DNA from: Oxytricha trifallax
Lineage: Eukaryota > Ciliophora > Spirotrichea > Sporadotrichida > Oxytrichidae
Reading direction: 5' to 3'
DNA length: 64,000 bases
Assembly: GCA_000711775.1 (NCBI GenBank)
Contig: ARYC01002620.1
Span: 22,153 to 86,152 of the forward strand
Position numbers and translations under genes: made by a program. The notes under the pieces were generated by a model, which saw nothing but the letters and a program-made list of their open reading frames with translations, had not been told where the DNA came from and ran no database searches. Below, piece by piece: positions 11,433 to 25,162 of the stretch; position 1 is the stretch's first letter; every line of letters begins with the position of its first letter.

Positions 11433-12920
11433 TTCAAGATAAATTAAATTGGCAATTTTTTTAACTACCAATAATAACACTTATTTTTTATTTAATTTCT
11501 TATTTCGATATATTCATATGATACTACTGATCTTGCTGAGTGGCCTAATTCGAGGCTATTTACTAAAAATTAAGTGATTATTAGTTTATTTTTCTTGAAA
11601 TTATTTTCTTCTTATCAAAAATTTTCAAATAGGGTAAGAGTAGCAATTCAAATATCCTATCTTCATTTTGATTTATTCTCAAATTCATAAACTTATCAAA
11701 ATCAAAATCCCCATCTTAATTTAACATCTCGATAAATTCAGAAATAACCCTACATAAATTTTTTATGTCCTGTTTATCGTTAAATCTAAAATCTTGATTT
11801 TGATTGTTATATTTACCAAAAGCGATAAACAATGGGAAACTTTTATTATTTAAAAAAAAAATATTTTTTAATTATGTAATTTTATCAATTACATATCCAA
11901 AACTTTTAAAACCTATTTTTTAAGAATCAAAATATTTATTTTTCAACAACAAAAAGTCCTGACTAAGTATGTCATTTAAGGATAAGATTTAACTTTTTTA
12001 CATTGCAACTTTTATTTAGCTTTGTTAATCATTATATACCAGGAATTTTTATGAATTTATAGAAAAAACCTCAATTTTGTTTTCTCTAATTCTCTTGTGG
12101 TTAACTGAATAAATAAAATCTTTTTATTCAAATGAAATGCTTTAAATTTTAGTGTTACAAATCAAGAAAAAAGGAATCCCGTCTCGAAATCTTAAGAATT
12201 CTTAAATAATTTGATTTTTTGATAAGTTAAGTTACGATAGATAAATTTTGAATTTAAGTAAAATAAAAGAATTTATTAAAATATTTAAGGCTTTCTTCAA
12301 ACTATGTTTGGTACATTTTGAGATGAAATTTTTTAATATCATTCTTAATAAATAGCATCTGCTCATATAATTGAGACTAATTTTCTTAAATATCAACAAA
12401 TTCTTTTACACTAGCTATAGCTTTTAATTTAAATAATTTCGGTTTCTTATCTCTACTTTGATAAAATCCATAAATTTTAATGAATTAACTTAAGACTAAA
12501 AATTGAAACCCTTAAATGTCACTTATACAGTCTTATATCATTGTTTAATCAATTTTATCTGAAAAGTCCTTGTTTAAATAATGAATGATTTCGTCATAAT
12601 AATAGCTTAGTTGTTGTCCAGATATAACGTTTAAAATAAAATCATTAATTTATTTAATATTAAGTCTTAACTCAAAGTATCTTTGATTGTTATCATCTTG
12701 ATCAAAATCAAGCTAAAGAAATTCGCCTTTTTTGAAAGCATTTTTTTACAATAAATTTTGTAGTCTGGCGCAAAATGCCAAGACAGTTTGGAAAATATAT
12801 CTTAATCATCCGTGATTATTTTGTAACTTAAATTGCTAAAATACTTATGAGTATTTATCTATTTGTTCTTGATTAATTTTCTGGTTGTTTTAAGTAAGTT
12901 CGTATTTTTAAAGATTCTCC
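11433..12920 (-). CDS. Unknown protein with Gln-rich C-terminus
   Basis: Long minus-strand coding block. It contains FLQLDFDQDDNNQRYFELRL, FILNVISGQQLSYYYDEIIH, a helical region around 12240-12400 (LYEQMLFIKNDIKKFHLKMY), and near the end GDFDFDKFMNLRINQNEDR. It then has a Gln-rich tail (QQIASNQATQQDQQYH) and TGA at 11433-11435. The 5' end is unclear: a good frame around 12750-12800 (SWHFAPDYKIYCKKML) is offset by one base from the main frame next to two poly-A runs, so there is either a frameshift, a small IES or a sequencing error. No family recognised. Confidence 0.5.
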
Positions 12921-13346
12921 ATAATAATATAAAATTTTATAATATTTAATTATATTTACTCAAGTTAAATTAATATATAAATCCAATTGATAATCTTATA
13001 AAGATCACTTTAGGAATTAATAGTAAATCAATAATTTTTTTACTATTAATATTAAAATTTATACTTTAAAAGGAAAATAATAAACAGGATTATTAAATCT
13101 GTTCTTACATTTTTGTAAGTCATTAATTAAATAAGTATTTTGTATTATTTTGTATTATACCAGAATAAAGATTGACAGTATATCTTTTATTTTCCGCTTT
13201 TTTATTTAAAAATTGTTAGTATACATTATTCTTTCATATATTATTATATTGATATATTGTTCATGACTTAATTTTAGAATACATTTCTGCGTAAGTTAAT
13301 AAATAAACTTTTGTGAATAATTATTAAGTTCAACTAGCCCAATTTC
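12921..13346. other. AT-rich intergenic region
   Basis: No coding block seen. It lies between the divergent minus-strand unknown gene and the plus-strand GST, so it should contain the GST promoter/5' leader. Confidence 0.45.
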
Positions 13347-14069
13347 ATGGATCCTTAGTAACCTAAATTGCCTGACCTGACTCTTTTTGGAGACTTTCAG
13401 AGTTAACCCACGAGAGCAATTTTCTGCTTCCTTCAAATAAACAAAATTCCATTCAAGTTTAATGAGATCTCAATCTTGCACAAGTAGCACCTGAGTCCAG
13501 AGTATAGAAAAATCAATCCAACTGGAAAAGTTCCTGCAATCTATGATCCACTACATGACATTCACATTTTCGAATCCCATGCTATCCTAAGATACTTGCA
13601 CCAAACCAGGAACTGTGGTGATCATTGGTATCCAAAAGATTTCAAGCAAAAGGCCAAAGTAGAAGAGTATTTGGATTGGCATCATAGCAATTTGAGATAG
13701 GGAGCTTAAGGTGTATTCCTAAATGGCTACCTTTTTCCACTCTTACAAAAAAGAGTGGCTCATGATGACCTTGTGAATTCACACTCAATACTGACAAAAT
13801 CTTTGAGACTTCTTGAGACCTATTGGCTTGCAGATCCCTCCAAGAAATACTTAATCACTAACGAAATAACTATAGCCGATTTGAGTGCTGCATGCGAAAT
13901 AGCTCAATTGCTTCCTCTAGAGAGTGAAATCTTGAGATAATATCCTAAAGTTATGAAATGGCTCAACTAGGTCTGCATGATTCCTTAAGTTAAAGAGCTG
14001 CACCAATTAATTCTCCCTTAACTCAAGAGATTATATAAAGAAAACTAAGAGTACAGAGCAAAGCTTTGA
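13347..14069 (+). CDS. Theta-class-like glutathione S-transferase, 240 aa
   Basis: Complete uninterrupted gene from ATG to TGA, the clearest single-block gene here. The N-terminal thioredoxin-like half has DLTLFGDFQSQPTRAIFCFL, a core with NPTGKVPAIYD (the cis-proline VPAI of GSTs), and FESHAILRYLHQT, equivalent to the glutathione-binding ESxAI motif. The helical C-terminal half contains LDWHHSNLRQGAQG and ITIADLSAACEIAQLLPLE, the GST N-capping/hydrophobic staple region; the order and length match theta-class GSTs. It should conjugate glutathione to electrophiles in the cytosol. Active-site Ser/Tyr identity cannot be fixed by eye, though the SQPTRA segment is where theta enzymes carry the catalytic Ser. 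Composition is clearly coding-like compared with AT-rich flanks. Confidence 0.9.
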
Positions 14070-14812
14070 GAGACCACAAAAACATTAAGCATTTATAACA
14101 TTCTACTACTATTCAAACTATTCGAAGTAACAAATTACTACTCATTTATAAAGTTGGCATAAATCACTTTACTTTTAAACCAAATTTTTCAATAGACAAT
14201 CTCTCTTATATATTTCTAACTTATAAAGTACCGTAATTCTTATCTTAAAGTCAATGATAAATTTATCTATTAGTATTTTTCGTATAATTAATATATATTT
14301 ATGAGGTTTTACTTTCAAAAAATTGGTTTATAAAAACAAAAATAAAGTTATAATAAATTTTTCTAAAAGATGATCAAATACAAATTTTGAGAAATTCTTA
14401 ATTTAAAATAGAAATTCCAAAGTATCAATCTTAAGGTAATATAAAGAAATTATCAAATTTGAGAATGAATTTATTTAGTATTTAAGTTTTTGAATCTTAG
14501 AATTTATATTTAATTTTGATCAGGGTTATTATTCATTTGCATTTATAAAATTCTGAGTATTTTCTCAATAAGTAAAATAAAATTAAACAAAATACCCATA
14601 ATTTTTACTTATTTCTACAACTACTCTATAAAGTAAGAATGAGGCATATAAATTTTGTTTTTTTATAAATAAAGTTCATATTCTCCTTATTCATGCAAAT
14701 TAAAATAAATCTAAAACTTTTTAATCCTATATTATTTTTATCATAAATAAGCTTGAAACTATTTTTATAATTTCTTTCAGTTTTAGGTTTAATATTTATA
14801 TAGAAATTAATA
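14070..14812. other. AT-rich intergenic region
   Basis: No supported gene; between the GST and the vWA gene. Confidence 0.5.
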
Positions 14813-17800
14813 ATGGAGTTCGCTAGCCAAGGTATTTACATATCTAGATCAAAACTTGATAAAATAAAAGAATTTAAACTTGGGAAGTGCAATATTGATG
14901 ATAAATTTTATATTTTTATTGAAAACATTATAATTGTGTTTTTTTAAGTTGTTTTATTTTATTAAATAGGATTGATGGACTCGAAGATGTATTTTCAGAG
15001 GATGAAGTCGAAGGCAGTGAAATTGGGTCTGAGCTACACACAAATTTAAATCACTTGGTTTAATAATAAAATAATCAGGGAAATTTTTCGGCATCAGAGG
15101 ATTAAAAATTCAAATAAAATCAAGAAGAAGAGATTAAGTAATCGATAGAAGATTCAACAGTCATTTTACAATTTTAGGATCATTATATTATTTCAATGTA
15201 TAATTTAAGAAACGAGGGAGAAGGAAGTAAGATCCTTTCGAGAAATTATTGTAATTATAAAGTTCTGAAAGTAACCGAATTTCTTTCAATTAATTTAATC
15301 TAATAATAAAATTTGAATTAAGTGAAATTCAGAGGACTTTTAGATTAGGATAGTTAAGCTAAAGCAATGGATAGAATACTAAAACATGATCAATATCTAA
15401 TAGAAAAACAGAATAAAATGCTTCTTACAAATTAAAGATAGAACCTTTGGGGAAAGAATTTTATATTGGAAAAAAACTTTTTTAAAAATATTTTCACATT
15501 TAGATTCATGTTTTATATTTTTATAAAGAAAAAATAATTCTTGACAAAATATTATATGTAAAAGTTATGCAGAAAGTTAATGTATTTTAAATTGTTATTA
15601 CAATATAAATGATAGTAAAATATGTTCCATTTAATCTATTAAACATGCCTTATCAATAAATATTAAGTTCTGTTGGTTAAAATTATCCTTAGCCCTACTA
15701 AAACAATTAATTATTGTAACTATAATAAAGACTTGGAATTGCAAGGCCTATGGCAGGGATTAACATGCAATAAAAAATTATTATTTAACTTTATTTATGC
15801 ATTTTTAAATAATAAAACCCGACGCCCCAATAGAAAAATTTAATAATTACTGAAGTATAAGAAATTAGAGGTTCACCTATTAAAGATAAAAAAAATGCTT
15901 AATAAAAGATGATAAAGCCCTAAACCGTAGAATAATTTATAAAAATTACTTTAATTAATATTTAAGTTTAAGCTTAATTAATATAAAAAAGCTAAAAAAG
16001 AAGTTCCAGTTAAGCTCATTCTAGATTATAAGATTTGCCATAGTCTATCAAGCAAAGTTTTATAAATTATTAAATAAAATATGTATTGCAAACCTTTTTT
16101 ATTTTGTTAAGCAAACAGATAAAAAAGCTAATGATATTAAATAAGTTATATTACATAAAAATGAAGATAAAAAGCTGCTTTAAAAATAACTTATTTCTTA
16201 AAATTTAAATTCCATTCATAACCCTAGTCTGAAAGAAGTACTTTAATAAACAAATGGTATGTCCAGAGAAGAAAGAACAAATATCTTAAAAGAGCATTTT
16301 AAGAATTTAGGTTATAGTTAAATGGAAAGTTATTAAAAATTGAAAACTGGGCTAATTGAAATTGTCCAGAGAGATATGTTAAATGATAAGTAAACATGAA
16401 TTTAATTAGATTTAAAATTAATGATGCAAATTACATTATTTTACAAGTGGGAAGTTGGAACAAACGTTGCAAAAATTGCATTTAAAGCTATTTATGAAGA
16501 TTAGGAAAGTCTCTATGGATAACCAGTCACTTATATTTATAATATTTCACATGCTCTTAATGTTAAGTAATTCTAAATCTATTCAGCAAATTTGAAACAG
16601 ATGTAAATGAACCAACGAAATCAATCTGGAATTTAATTTATTTACATTTATGAATTGTGAGTTCTGTGGTACTCCCAATAAATTTAATTCGTTAAATGAG
16701 TATTCCATTCCAAATCACCAAAATAACAGATATTTTATAAAGAAAAATGAGAAAATAGAATTGCCTTAGAAAAAGATGAAACCTACTGACATCTCTGTTG
16801 TCTATTGTTTAGATGTTTCAGGTAGCATGAGAAAATAGGCTATTCCCTAAGAGATAAAAGATCAAGTTGAAAATAGGAATATTACAATTCTGTAATGCTT
16901 ACAAGAAGCAATATTAGGGTATAATGTGGAATATTTATATATTATAAAAACAACTTTCTATTTTTTATTTTTGGCTTAATAATATTATAACTTATGCAAT
17001 TAGTATTGATATTATCCGTATGTATAAATATTATATAGAATATATACCTTCTTATAATTCCCATCTTTAAATAATTAAAAAAATGACAATCAAAAGTCCA
17101 AAACTTCTTCCTTTAATTTTAAATAAATTTCTTTTTGAATGAATCCAGTTAATTATAAATGAATTTATTTTTTAGGAACCTCAAATACCCAGAATTACCC
17201 ACATATATTATAGAACATAAAAATTATAAAATAGGTTTTGAATGAAACAAGCTATTTTATAGAAAAAATGATATTGGGAAATTGAAGTCTTCTTCCAATT
17301 GTACTCAAAGTAGTCGTTAATAATTTAAGTTAATTTATTCATAATACATTTATATAAATGAAAATAATCTCGCACATAATTTATAAGAATACTAAATCGT
17401 TTTTACAACATTTTTTAAGGCATTAATTAGATGTTCTTTTTAAAATGAAGATTATTTGGTTTATTAAAAAAGATTGTCGACCATGATAAGATGATACTTG
17501 ATAAATCAAAATTAATATAGCTCTATATCTGATTTAGGATTTAGTAAAACTTAAAAAGCCTCTGTTTTAATTTTTCATTCTTTGTTCTCCAATCAAATTT
17601 TTTAATTTTAAAAAAAAATCTCACTATATTATTCTCTGTCAATTTAATTAAAGAAATTATTCTTTGTGACATCTAAAATTGATATTTCAATAAATAAATG
17701 TTTTTTGAGAAATTATTCTAAAAAATTATATAATTTTTATATTGATGGCATATATTAAATTTACTGGGATCCCCAAATTAGGTTCATTAAAGGATATGAG

Positions 17801-19730
17801 TCAAAATAGAGATTGGAAGAAAGTTGGAGTTGTTACTTTTTCTGATGGTATTCAAATCTTTTGGGGGGGGAAGATTATTGTTAAGTCTTATGATAAAAAA
17901 TAAATATAAGGGATGTTAACTAACAAGTAAATTTTTTTATTTTATTCATAAATTCTTATTTATTTTTCCATTCTAACAACAACTAGCAAAAGGATAGTAT
18001 TAGATTTTTTAAATGAAGCCTAAGTCTTATGAAATTTTTAGTATTTATTTCTTAATTTTTTTACTCTTTAAATGAACTTGGATTAATGGCCAAATGACTA
18101 TTTATAAGATTCTTATTTATATTTATTGAAAAAATTAGAATCATATAGAAATGACTATATTACATTAAATTTTTGAAGATCTAAAGGATTTACTAATCAT
18201 CAAATCATTTAACTAACAATTATTGGGTTTATGAAAATGAATTTTAGATTATTTTTGTGAAAAATAATGAATCTAAATAAAAATATTACTTGCTAGGGTA
18301 CTTCCTTCCCTCCAATCATTTTTATAACTAACTCTAATTTTATTAATCTTAGGTGACGGCTCTGATCCATTAGCACCAAAATTGAATAATTTAGCATTTC
18401 TTGAAAATTATGATGAAATTCTAAATAATGCTTTAGAGCAAGTGAGATCATTAATGAGTACTCCTATTAGAGCTTCCCTATAAAACATTACTAATTTGAT
18501 ATAAAATCTGAAACCAACCAAAGGTACAGCTCTTGGGCCAGCACTTTTAAGTTCAGTAGTTATTGCTGGAGAAGGTTTAAGAGGATCATAAGTGGTAGTT
18601 TGTACAAATGGTATGCCCAATATTGGATTAGGTAGTTTCTAAAAGATTAACGAGGAAGGAATAGCTGAGAGTAAAAGATTTTACCAAAATGTTGGCAATT
18701 ATGCTAAAGAAAAAGGTGTTACTGTGCACTTAATATCAATCAAAGGCAAAGAATGTAACATTGATGCTATTGCGCCAGTAGCAGAGATATCTGGAGGTCA
18801 AATTGAAAGAGTAGACCCACTCCAAATGAAATAAAATTTCATTGAAATCTTATAAAAAGATACATCAGCATCAACTGTTAAAGTTACAATTATCTTACAT
18901 CCAGCTTTTGAAATTCTGAACGAAAACCCCAAATATTTAAATGCTTCATCTTCGTAGCTAAAGAAAGAATTTGGAGCTGTTTATCACGACACGGAGTTTA
19001 CTTTTCAATTTAGATTAAAAGAGTTTTCTAAAATGGATCAACTCACTTTTAATAGCTTCATAAATTTGAATAAAGTTCCAGTTCAAATTTAAATTTAATT
19101 TATCGGTTAAGACGGGGATACTGATTTGTAGGTATTTAAACAATTTATATTAAATTGTTTATTCTCTAATATTTACCTACCAACTAGATATTCAGTCAAA
19201 TAGATAAAATCTTGAACAAATTGAAAATTTTGACATTCTAGCAATTCATGCGATAAATTAAACTTCTAAATTAGCTAGATCTGGAAAATATAAAGATGCT
19301 TTGGTTAATGCTAAAGCCTGGCATAAATTCTTCATTAAACATCAAGAAAATGATGATTAAAAATTAGCTCTAAAAAGTATTATGTAAATTTTTTTATTTT
19401 TTTCAAGTTTTGAAGAAAACATCACCGATATTTACAAAATGATTTACAAACAAAACTATAACTTATATAATATATGTTTTAATTAATTTAATTATTTTTA
19501 TATCTAGCTGAAATTTATAAATAAATGGGTATTTTAAAGAAAGATTTAAAAGTATTTACAAAGGATAAAATGATTGATCTAAGACATGCACTAATGAAAT
19601 AATTTTAATTAATTTATTATTATAATTATGAAAGATAAGATGAGTTAGTAACTATATGCTAAACAAAATATAAATACTCAATAGTTTAATCCAAAAAAAT
19701 ATAATAAGTCTAATTGAATAACGAATAAAT
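14813..19730 (+). CDS. Zinc-ribbon + von Willebrand A domain protein, multi-IES gene
   Basis: Coding blocks on the plus strand start at ATG 14813 (MEFASQGIYISRSKLDKIKE). A helical, Gln-rich N-terminal half runs to about 16430. Then come one half of a zinc ribbon (CEFCGTPNKFNS, about 16650) and the start of a vWA domain with a MIDAS-type VVYCLDVSGSM (about 16800; D-x-S-x-S). A large insert at about 16920-17740 follows. The vWA domain resumes with VGVVTFSDG and then a long block at 18350-19090 containing PTKGTALGPALLSSVVIAGE, VVVCTNGMPNIGLG and GKECNIDAIAPVAEISGG. A C-terminal block at 19190-19610 follows. In the second DG-type position Asn replaces Asp (CTNG versus CTDG in the paralogue). The layout recalls Sec23/24-like zinc ribbon plus vWA proteins. 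Function unknown; the 3' end is approximate. Confidence 0.7.
16920..17740. other. Probable IES within the vWA domain
   Basis: AT-rich, stop-rich DNA separates two halves of a single vWA domain (YCLDVSGSM upstream, VGVVTFSDG downstream). Internal excision is required to restore the domain. No transposase is seen in it. Exact pointer repeats were not identified. Confidence 0.5.
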
Positions 19731-20185
19731 AATATTTAAAGAATTTTAATTTATCAATTCTTTAAAAATATAGATTGTAAAATATAAAATTTATTATCAC
19801 AATAGTTATAATTTCAATTATATCACAATTTTTTTAATATAATTTAATTTTTTGTATATTTAAAACTTATTAAATATCACTATATTAATAATATTTGGTA
19901 ATGATATAATGTGTTTATTAAATTATAAATTTTTTAATATTTTAAAATAATCTAAATTAGTAAAAATAATTACAAAGAATCGAGAAATATTATAAAATAA
20001 TTATTAGATAAATTTTAATTTGTGATAATTAAGGATGATATATTTTTTTGTTTATAATGATTATATATCTAATTAATTAATAATTTAATATATCAAACTT
20101 AATTGTAATATTTTCTAAATTTAGAATTTAGAATTACAATATAATAATAATTCGATGATTAAAAATGAAATTAATTCGAAATTAT
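19731..20185. other. AT-rich intergenic region
   Basis: No coding block seen between the two vWA loci. Confidence 0.5.
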
Positions 20186-20189
20186 AGAA

Positions 20190-20450
20190 AATGGAAAAAT
20201 ATCTGAGCAAAAGAATCCCGTGTCATTCATGTAAAATTGTAAGTTACAAAAAACAAATCTAAATATTTTATTTTACATGGTTTGCGTCTGGTAAGAGTGG
20301 TGGTGGGAACAGACCAACACTTCGCAGAGCAGCTAAAAATTATGATGAAGGAGTATTAAATTATGCAAATGGTGCTATCTTAAAAGGAACATAGAAATAC
20401 AATGAAACGGTTTTAAGATTTACTCTTTTTATGTTGACTTTCATTTATTA
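20190..20450 (+). pseudogene. MORN-like fragment paralogous to part of the next gene
   Basis: A short block contains NYDEGVLNYANGAILKGTQK and NETVLRFTLF. It aligns with the block at about 21360-21520 of the downstream gene (HRQGYGVNQWKNGNRFEGYW ... ETVLFRF). The YG/G-x-W/NG-x-x-x-x-G pattern is that of a MORN repeat. A preceding short block MEKYLSKRIPCHSCK may belong to it. It is probably a duplicated MDS, either of an alternative gene or a remnant; no complete gene can be built from it here. Confidence 0.4.
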
Positions 20451-20942
20451 TTGATCAAATGTTGTAATCATCTATTATCCAAATTATTTATCATTAATGA
20501 TTAACACAATCCATTTGAATATTAAATTATATTGAATTATACTGTTAACTTCTTTAAAATGATTAATAAAAATGATTTAAATTCCAAAAAACATAAAAAG
20601 AACAACATTAAATTAAGATCTAATATACTTTTACAAAAATCAATTGATATTAAAAAATTTGCATTTAATCAAATTCATTACGAATAAGATGTTTTTAAAA
20701 TAATAATAATACAATTTCTTTTTTTCGTAAAACTCAATTATTGTATGTATTTATTCCGAATGAAATTGAATTTCACTATTTTAAGTAGAAGTATATCTAA
20801 ACAAATTCATAATTATTCTGACAAAAAATCTAGTCTTAATTATGATATAAAAGCCCTTTAAAATATTAAAACTTAATAATCAATAAGATATAAAAGTATA
20901 TTTATTAACAGAATTCGACATACAAAAAAAAAGCTATAAGAA

Positions 20943-23900
20943 ATGGACAGAGCAAGCAGCAAATCATACGTTTCTAAAAAGGTTCTCGTAAAATATCAAA
21001 AAGAACGAGAAAAATTAATGTAGTAATAACAAAATGATGTTAATGGTGGTTCAATGAAATAATTCTCTGAAGACGCAAATATGAAGGAAGAGGATTAATT
21101 AATTAATAATTTAAATTCATTTAATTTCTAAGTATTTTTTACTATTCTCTTATTAAATTGCTTTTTAAAAGGAGCTCAAGCAGAGCTAGCAATCAAATTT
21201 ACAATAAGTCGATGAGAGATTTTATAAAAATAATCGATGATTGATAATATTTAATTAAAAAAGATAATATTAAAATGGAAACAATTTAAGGAGACTCTGA
21301 TTGAGGCTGTTCACTCAAAATAAATGTAAGATACAAAAAGAATATCTAAATTTTGTTTTTACAGAAGTACCTGTTAGTTGGAATGGTTAGTGAACAAGAC
21401 AGATATTCAGCAGAGGAACACAGGCAAGGCTATGGAGTTAATTAATGGAAAAATGGAAATAGATTCGAAGGATACTGGAAAGTTGAAACAGTTTTATTTA
21501 GATTTCCATTTTCTATTAGTGTAATAAGTATTCTAATTCACTCGTATTTAAATTCTTACAATCATCTATTTTTCGTTTTATTTATCAAAATTGTCAGACG
21601 ATGAGCTTTCTTGTGAAGAAGTAGACTCAGACGACCTTGGTGACGATATCGCTTAGAAGAGATAGCCTTAACAGCAAGCCTAAATGTAGATGCAATAGTA
21701 AATGAATTTTGTTTAACCCTAATAACAAATGATCTAGCCCTAAAACATGGCCATGCCTATGATGTAACAAATGCAACCTTAATAGCAAATTTAACCTTAA
21801 AACTACAACTTCCAGTAGTTGAACAACTTACAACCATAGTAGTAGATGGTTGGCTAACAACCTTAACAATAGATGATGTTTTAATAGTAACAGCCCTAAA
21901 ATAATCATCAAGGGTTCTTTAAGAGAATGGTTCAAGGTGCATCTAACATGCTATCTGGTGGCAACTCAGGCTCAGAAAAAAAGCAATAAAAGATGTCTAA
22001 TAGTAACAAGAAATAGAAGGTACAATTTTATCTATTTATTTCATTAAGGGGTTTTAGTTTTTAAATATTTTACAGCAACCTCAAATCTAACAGCAATAGA
22101 TGATGCAACCCCAAAACATTTAGATGGCCTACTAATAGCAACAGCCTTAAAATCATATGATGTACCAGTAGCCCTAGTAAATGTAACAAATGTTATAAAT
22201 TAACTAACCATCTTTGATAAACAATTAAGGTCAAAGAAAGTACAAGCATATCTCCATGTTTAAATAAAATCCTATTTTATTTTTTGATTAGCAGGAAGTC
22301 GATACCAATGTGTTTTAAATCTCTATGAAATGCTTAAAAGAGAATGCCGAAATTGCAACTGGAGATCCAGTCTATTGCATATATTTTCATTTTTTCTATG
22401 AAAATAAATTTTTATTGCGAAGGGTGCTAAGCCATGTTTAACAAGCACAGTTAGATCGAAAAAGATGGTGATAAGCAAGTTTGGATTTGCGAATTCTGCA
22501 ACCATAAAAATAACATATAACTTGAGCAAGAGGAAATTCCAAAAACTGACACTGTAAACTACATTATAGAAGCGGCCCCTTACAAAGAGGAAGTTAAGGA
22601 GGAGTAGAAAACTTCAAAAACTGATACTGGCAGTGAAATTTCTATTGTCTATTGTATAGATATCTCTGGTAGTATGGGTTATAGAGCAGGCAAATCAACC
22701 AGACTGCATTTAGTAATATTAAATTTATTACTATGTAAGGATTAATTCTTGTAATATTAAAAAATTATTCCAAATTTACTAATATTTTTTAGTTAAAATT
22801 AGATTTGTTATATTTATAATTATAATTTATACTATTATTACAGGAAAATTATCATAATGTTATTTTATAGAATATTAATATAAATTAAAACTAAAATAAT
22901 TTTTATTTTAAGATAATTGTTATGACTACTTAATTATCATTTTAATTATTGCGTTCAGGACACAATAGCCGGATAGATTGAAGAAATGGTTTCTGAGCAT
23001 CCAAACAGGAAAATTGGCTTAGTTACTTTCACGGACAAAATTGAGATAATCGGTGATGGGTCAATGTAGATAGATATTGGCTAGAAAGAACTTATGGATT
23101 ATGATTTCATCAAGAAAACTGGAATTGCCTGTGCAGCTAATTAAATGGATAAACCTTTAGTTCATAGCAAAGATACTCTTATAAGAAAGGTCAAAGAAAT
23201 GAAACCAATGGGAAGTACTGCATTAGGGCCAGGGCTTTTAGGTGCTGTAGCATTAGCTGGAGAGGGAAAGCCAGGTTCTTAAGTGATAGTATGTACAGAT
23301 GGTGCTTCAAACATGGGTCTAGGCGCTTTTAACAGAAGTTAGAATGAATAGTAATCAAGAGACTTTTACGAGAAGGTTGCAAAGTATGCTTAAGACAAGG
23401 GCGTTACTGTACATATAGTTACAATTATTGGAAGTGAATGCAACATCGATGGTATTACTTCAGTTGCAGAATTAACTGGTGGCTAAATCGAGAGAGTCGA
23501 CCCTGCTGAAATAAAATCAAATTTCTAAGATTTCTTAGCTAAACCAGTGCTTGCCACATAAGTTAAACTCAAGGTCAAGTTACATAAAGGTTTAGAGTTC
23601 AGAAACGAACAAGCCTCAAATCTTACAGCTGACAGAACAGTTTTAATAAGATAATTTGGTAATGTTAATGAAGATACTGATGTTACATTTGAGTACAGAG
23701 TAAAACCAGTTAGAGAGCTCGTAAAAATGCTTTAGATATAAGTACATTTAATAATTTATACTTCTCACCCAATAGAGGTCCATTTATATATCTTATTTTT
23801 ATATTATTGAAATGCTTGACATAGACCTGACACAGATAAAGTCATTCCCCTTCCAAGCATAAATAATCTATACAGCTCTCGACGGTGCTAAGTGTGTAAG

Positions 23901-24438
23901 AGTGATAACAAATCAAATGGAAATCTCTAACGACAGAGAGGAAGTGGAAAAACAAGCTAATTTTGAAATACTGGGAGTTAATGCAATCTAGCAGAGCTCC
24001 AAGTTAGCTAGATAAGGTGAATTCAAAAAAGCTTAGGTTGCAGCTAAGGCTTGGGACAATAGATTGCTCAGTAATACCGTAAATTAAGACTTACTTAAAA
24101 TTAGTTTAAAGCTAAAATCTTAATAAATTTATTGCTTAAAATGATTTTAAAATAAATATATGCATTTAAAGTTACAGAATCTTTACTTTGATAGCAAATT
24201 TATTGGATAAATAAAAATTTGTATTTAAGACTAACGCGAGTAACTCGGGAACTTCAGGTCAAATATGAACGGAATCTACAATATTATGAACCAGCAAAAT
24301 AGTCAACCAATGCAACAACAAAATTCGATGGGCATGATGCAATAACCTTAACAAAGAATGTAACAATCTGATTCTGTAAGCTAACAACTGTATTCTAATT
24401 CTAGAATGAATAAGGCACAATTTTAAAAGAAAAAATAA
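20943..24438 (+). CDS. MORN/Gln-rich/zinc-ribbon + vWA protein, paralogue of upstream gene
   Basis: Start is ATG 20943 (MDRASSKSYVSKKVLV). Blocks in order: an acidic N-terminus; a MORN-like segment at about 21360-21500; an acidic SDDELSCEEVDSDDLGDD patch; and a very Gln/Met/Pro-rich tract at 21660-22200 (repeated QPQQQM/PQN). Then comes a zinc ribbon with the knuckle WICEFCNHKN (about 22485) and an upstream CEGC-like knuckle. The vWA domain has VYCIDISGSM (about 22655), then after an insert IGLVTFTDK-like sequence, GSTALGPGLLGAVALAGEG, VIVCTDGASNMGLG and GSECNIDGITSVAELTGG. A Gln/Met-rich tail follows and TGA at about 24438. Both MIDAS motifs are intact, unlike the upstream paralogue. It is probably a metal-dependent protein-interaction scaffold; the cellular role is unknown. 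Confidence 0.7.
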
Positions 24439-25162
24439 TGAAGAGAAATAATTGCAGATGGCTATAAAATGTTGAATAAAATTACATTATATTCATAAAA
24501 GTATATATTTATCATTATTTGTAAAATATTTACAAGTTTTTATTAATCCTTCAATGATAAATTAGCAAATAAATAAACTATAATTTTTATCAATCCAAAA
24601 TATAATTATTTTAATAAATGAATATTTTTTAATCTAAAATATTATAAGTTAAGAGATGCAAGGTCTGATTTATTTAAAAATAGTTCTATTCTTCTAAATA
24701 TAAAACAAAATTTAATTTCTTTATTTATTCATTAATTTCCATTTTAATCTTCATATTTTTCTATCATTAAAATTTATATTTATTAATTTAATGGTAATCT
24801 ACCAACTATTATTAATATTAAATGTTAAAATTAATATCAAAATTCAGATATATTTATTGTTTTCATTCACCAGGGAGATATAAATAAAATTAATAAAATA
24901 TAAAGAAAAGATTATAAACATAGGAATATATAGCTTATATTAAATAATTTTTAGCTTAATTTTCCTATAAAAATAGAACAATGCATCAGCAAATAAAATA
25001 TATATTATTATAATGAATTAAATTCTTAATTATCTAGTAATCTCAAAATATAATTATTAACTATTTTCTATTTTTTCAAATTTTAAAATATTTAAATCAA
25101 TAGTATGATATAAAGTTATTATTTCATTGTAATTTAATTTTATAATAAAACTTAAATTATAA
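24439..25162. other. AT-rich intergenic region
   Basis: No gene or repeat supported on either strand. Confidence 0.5.
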
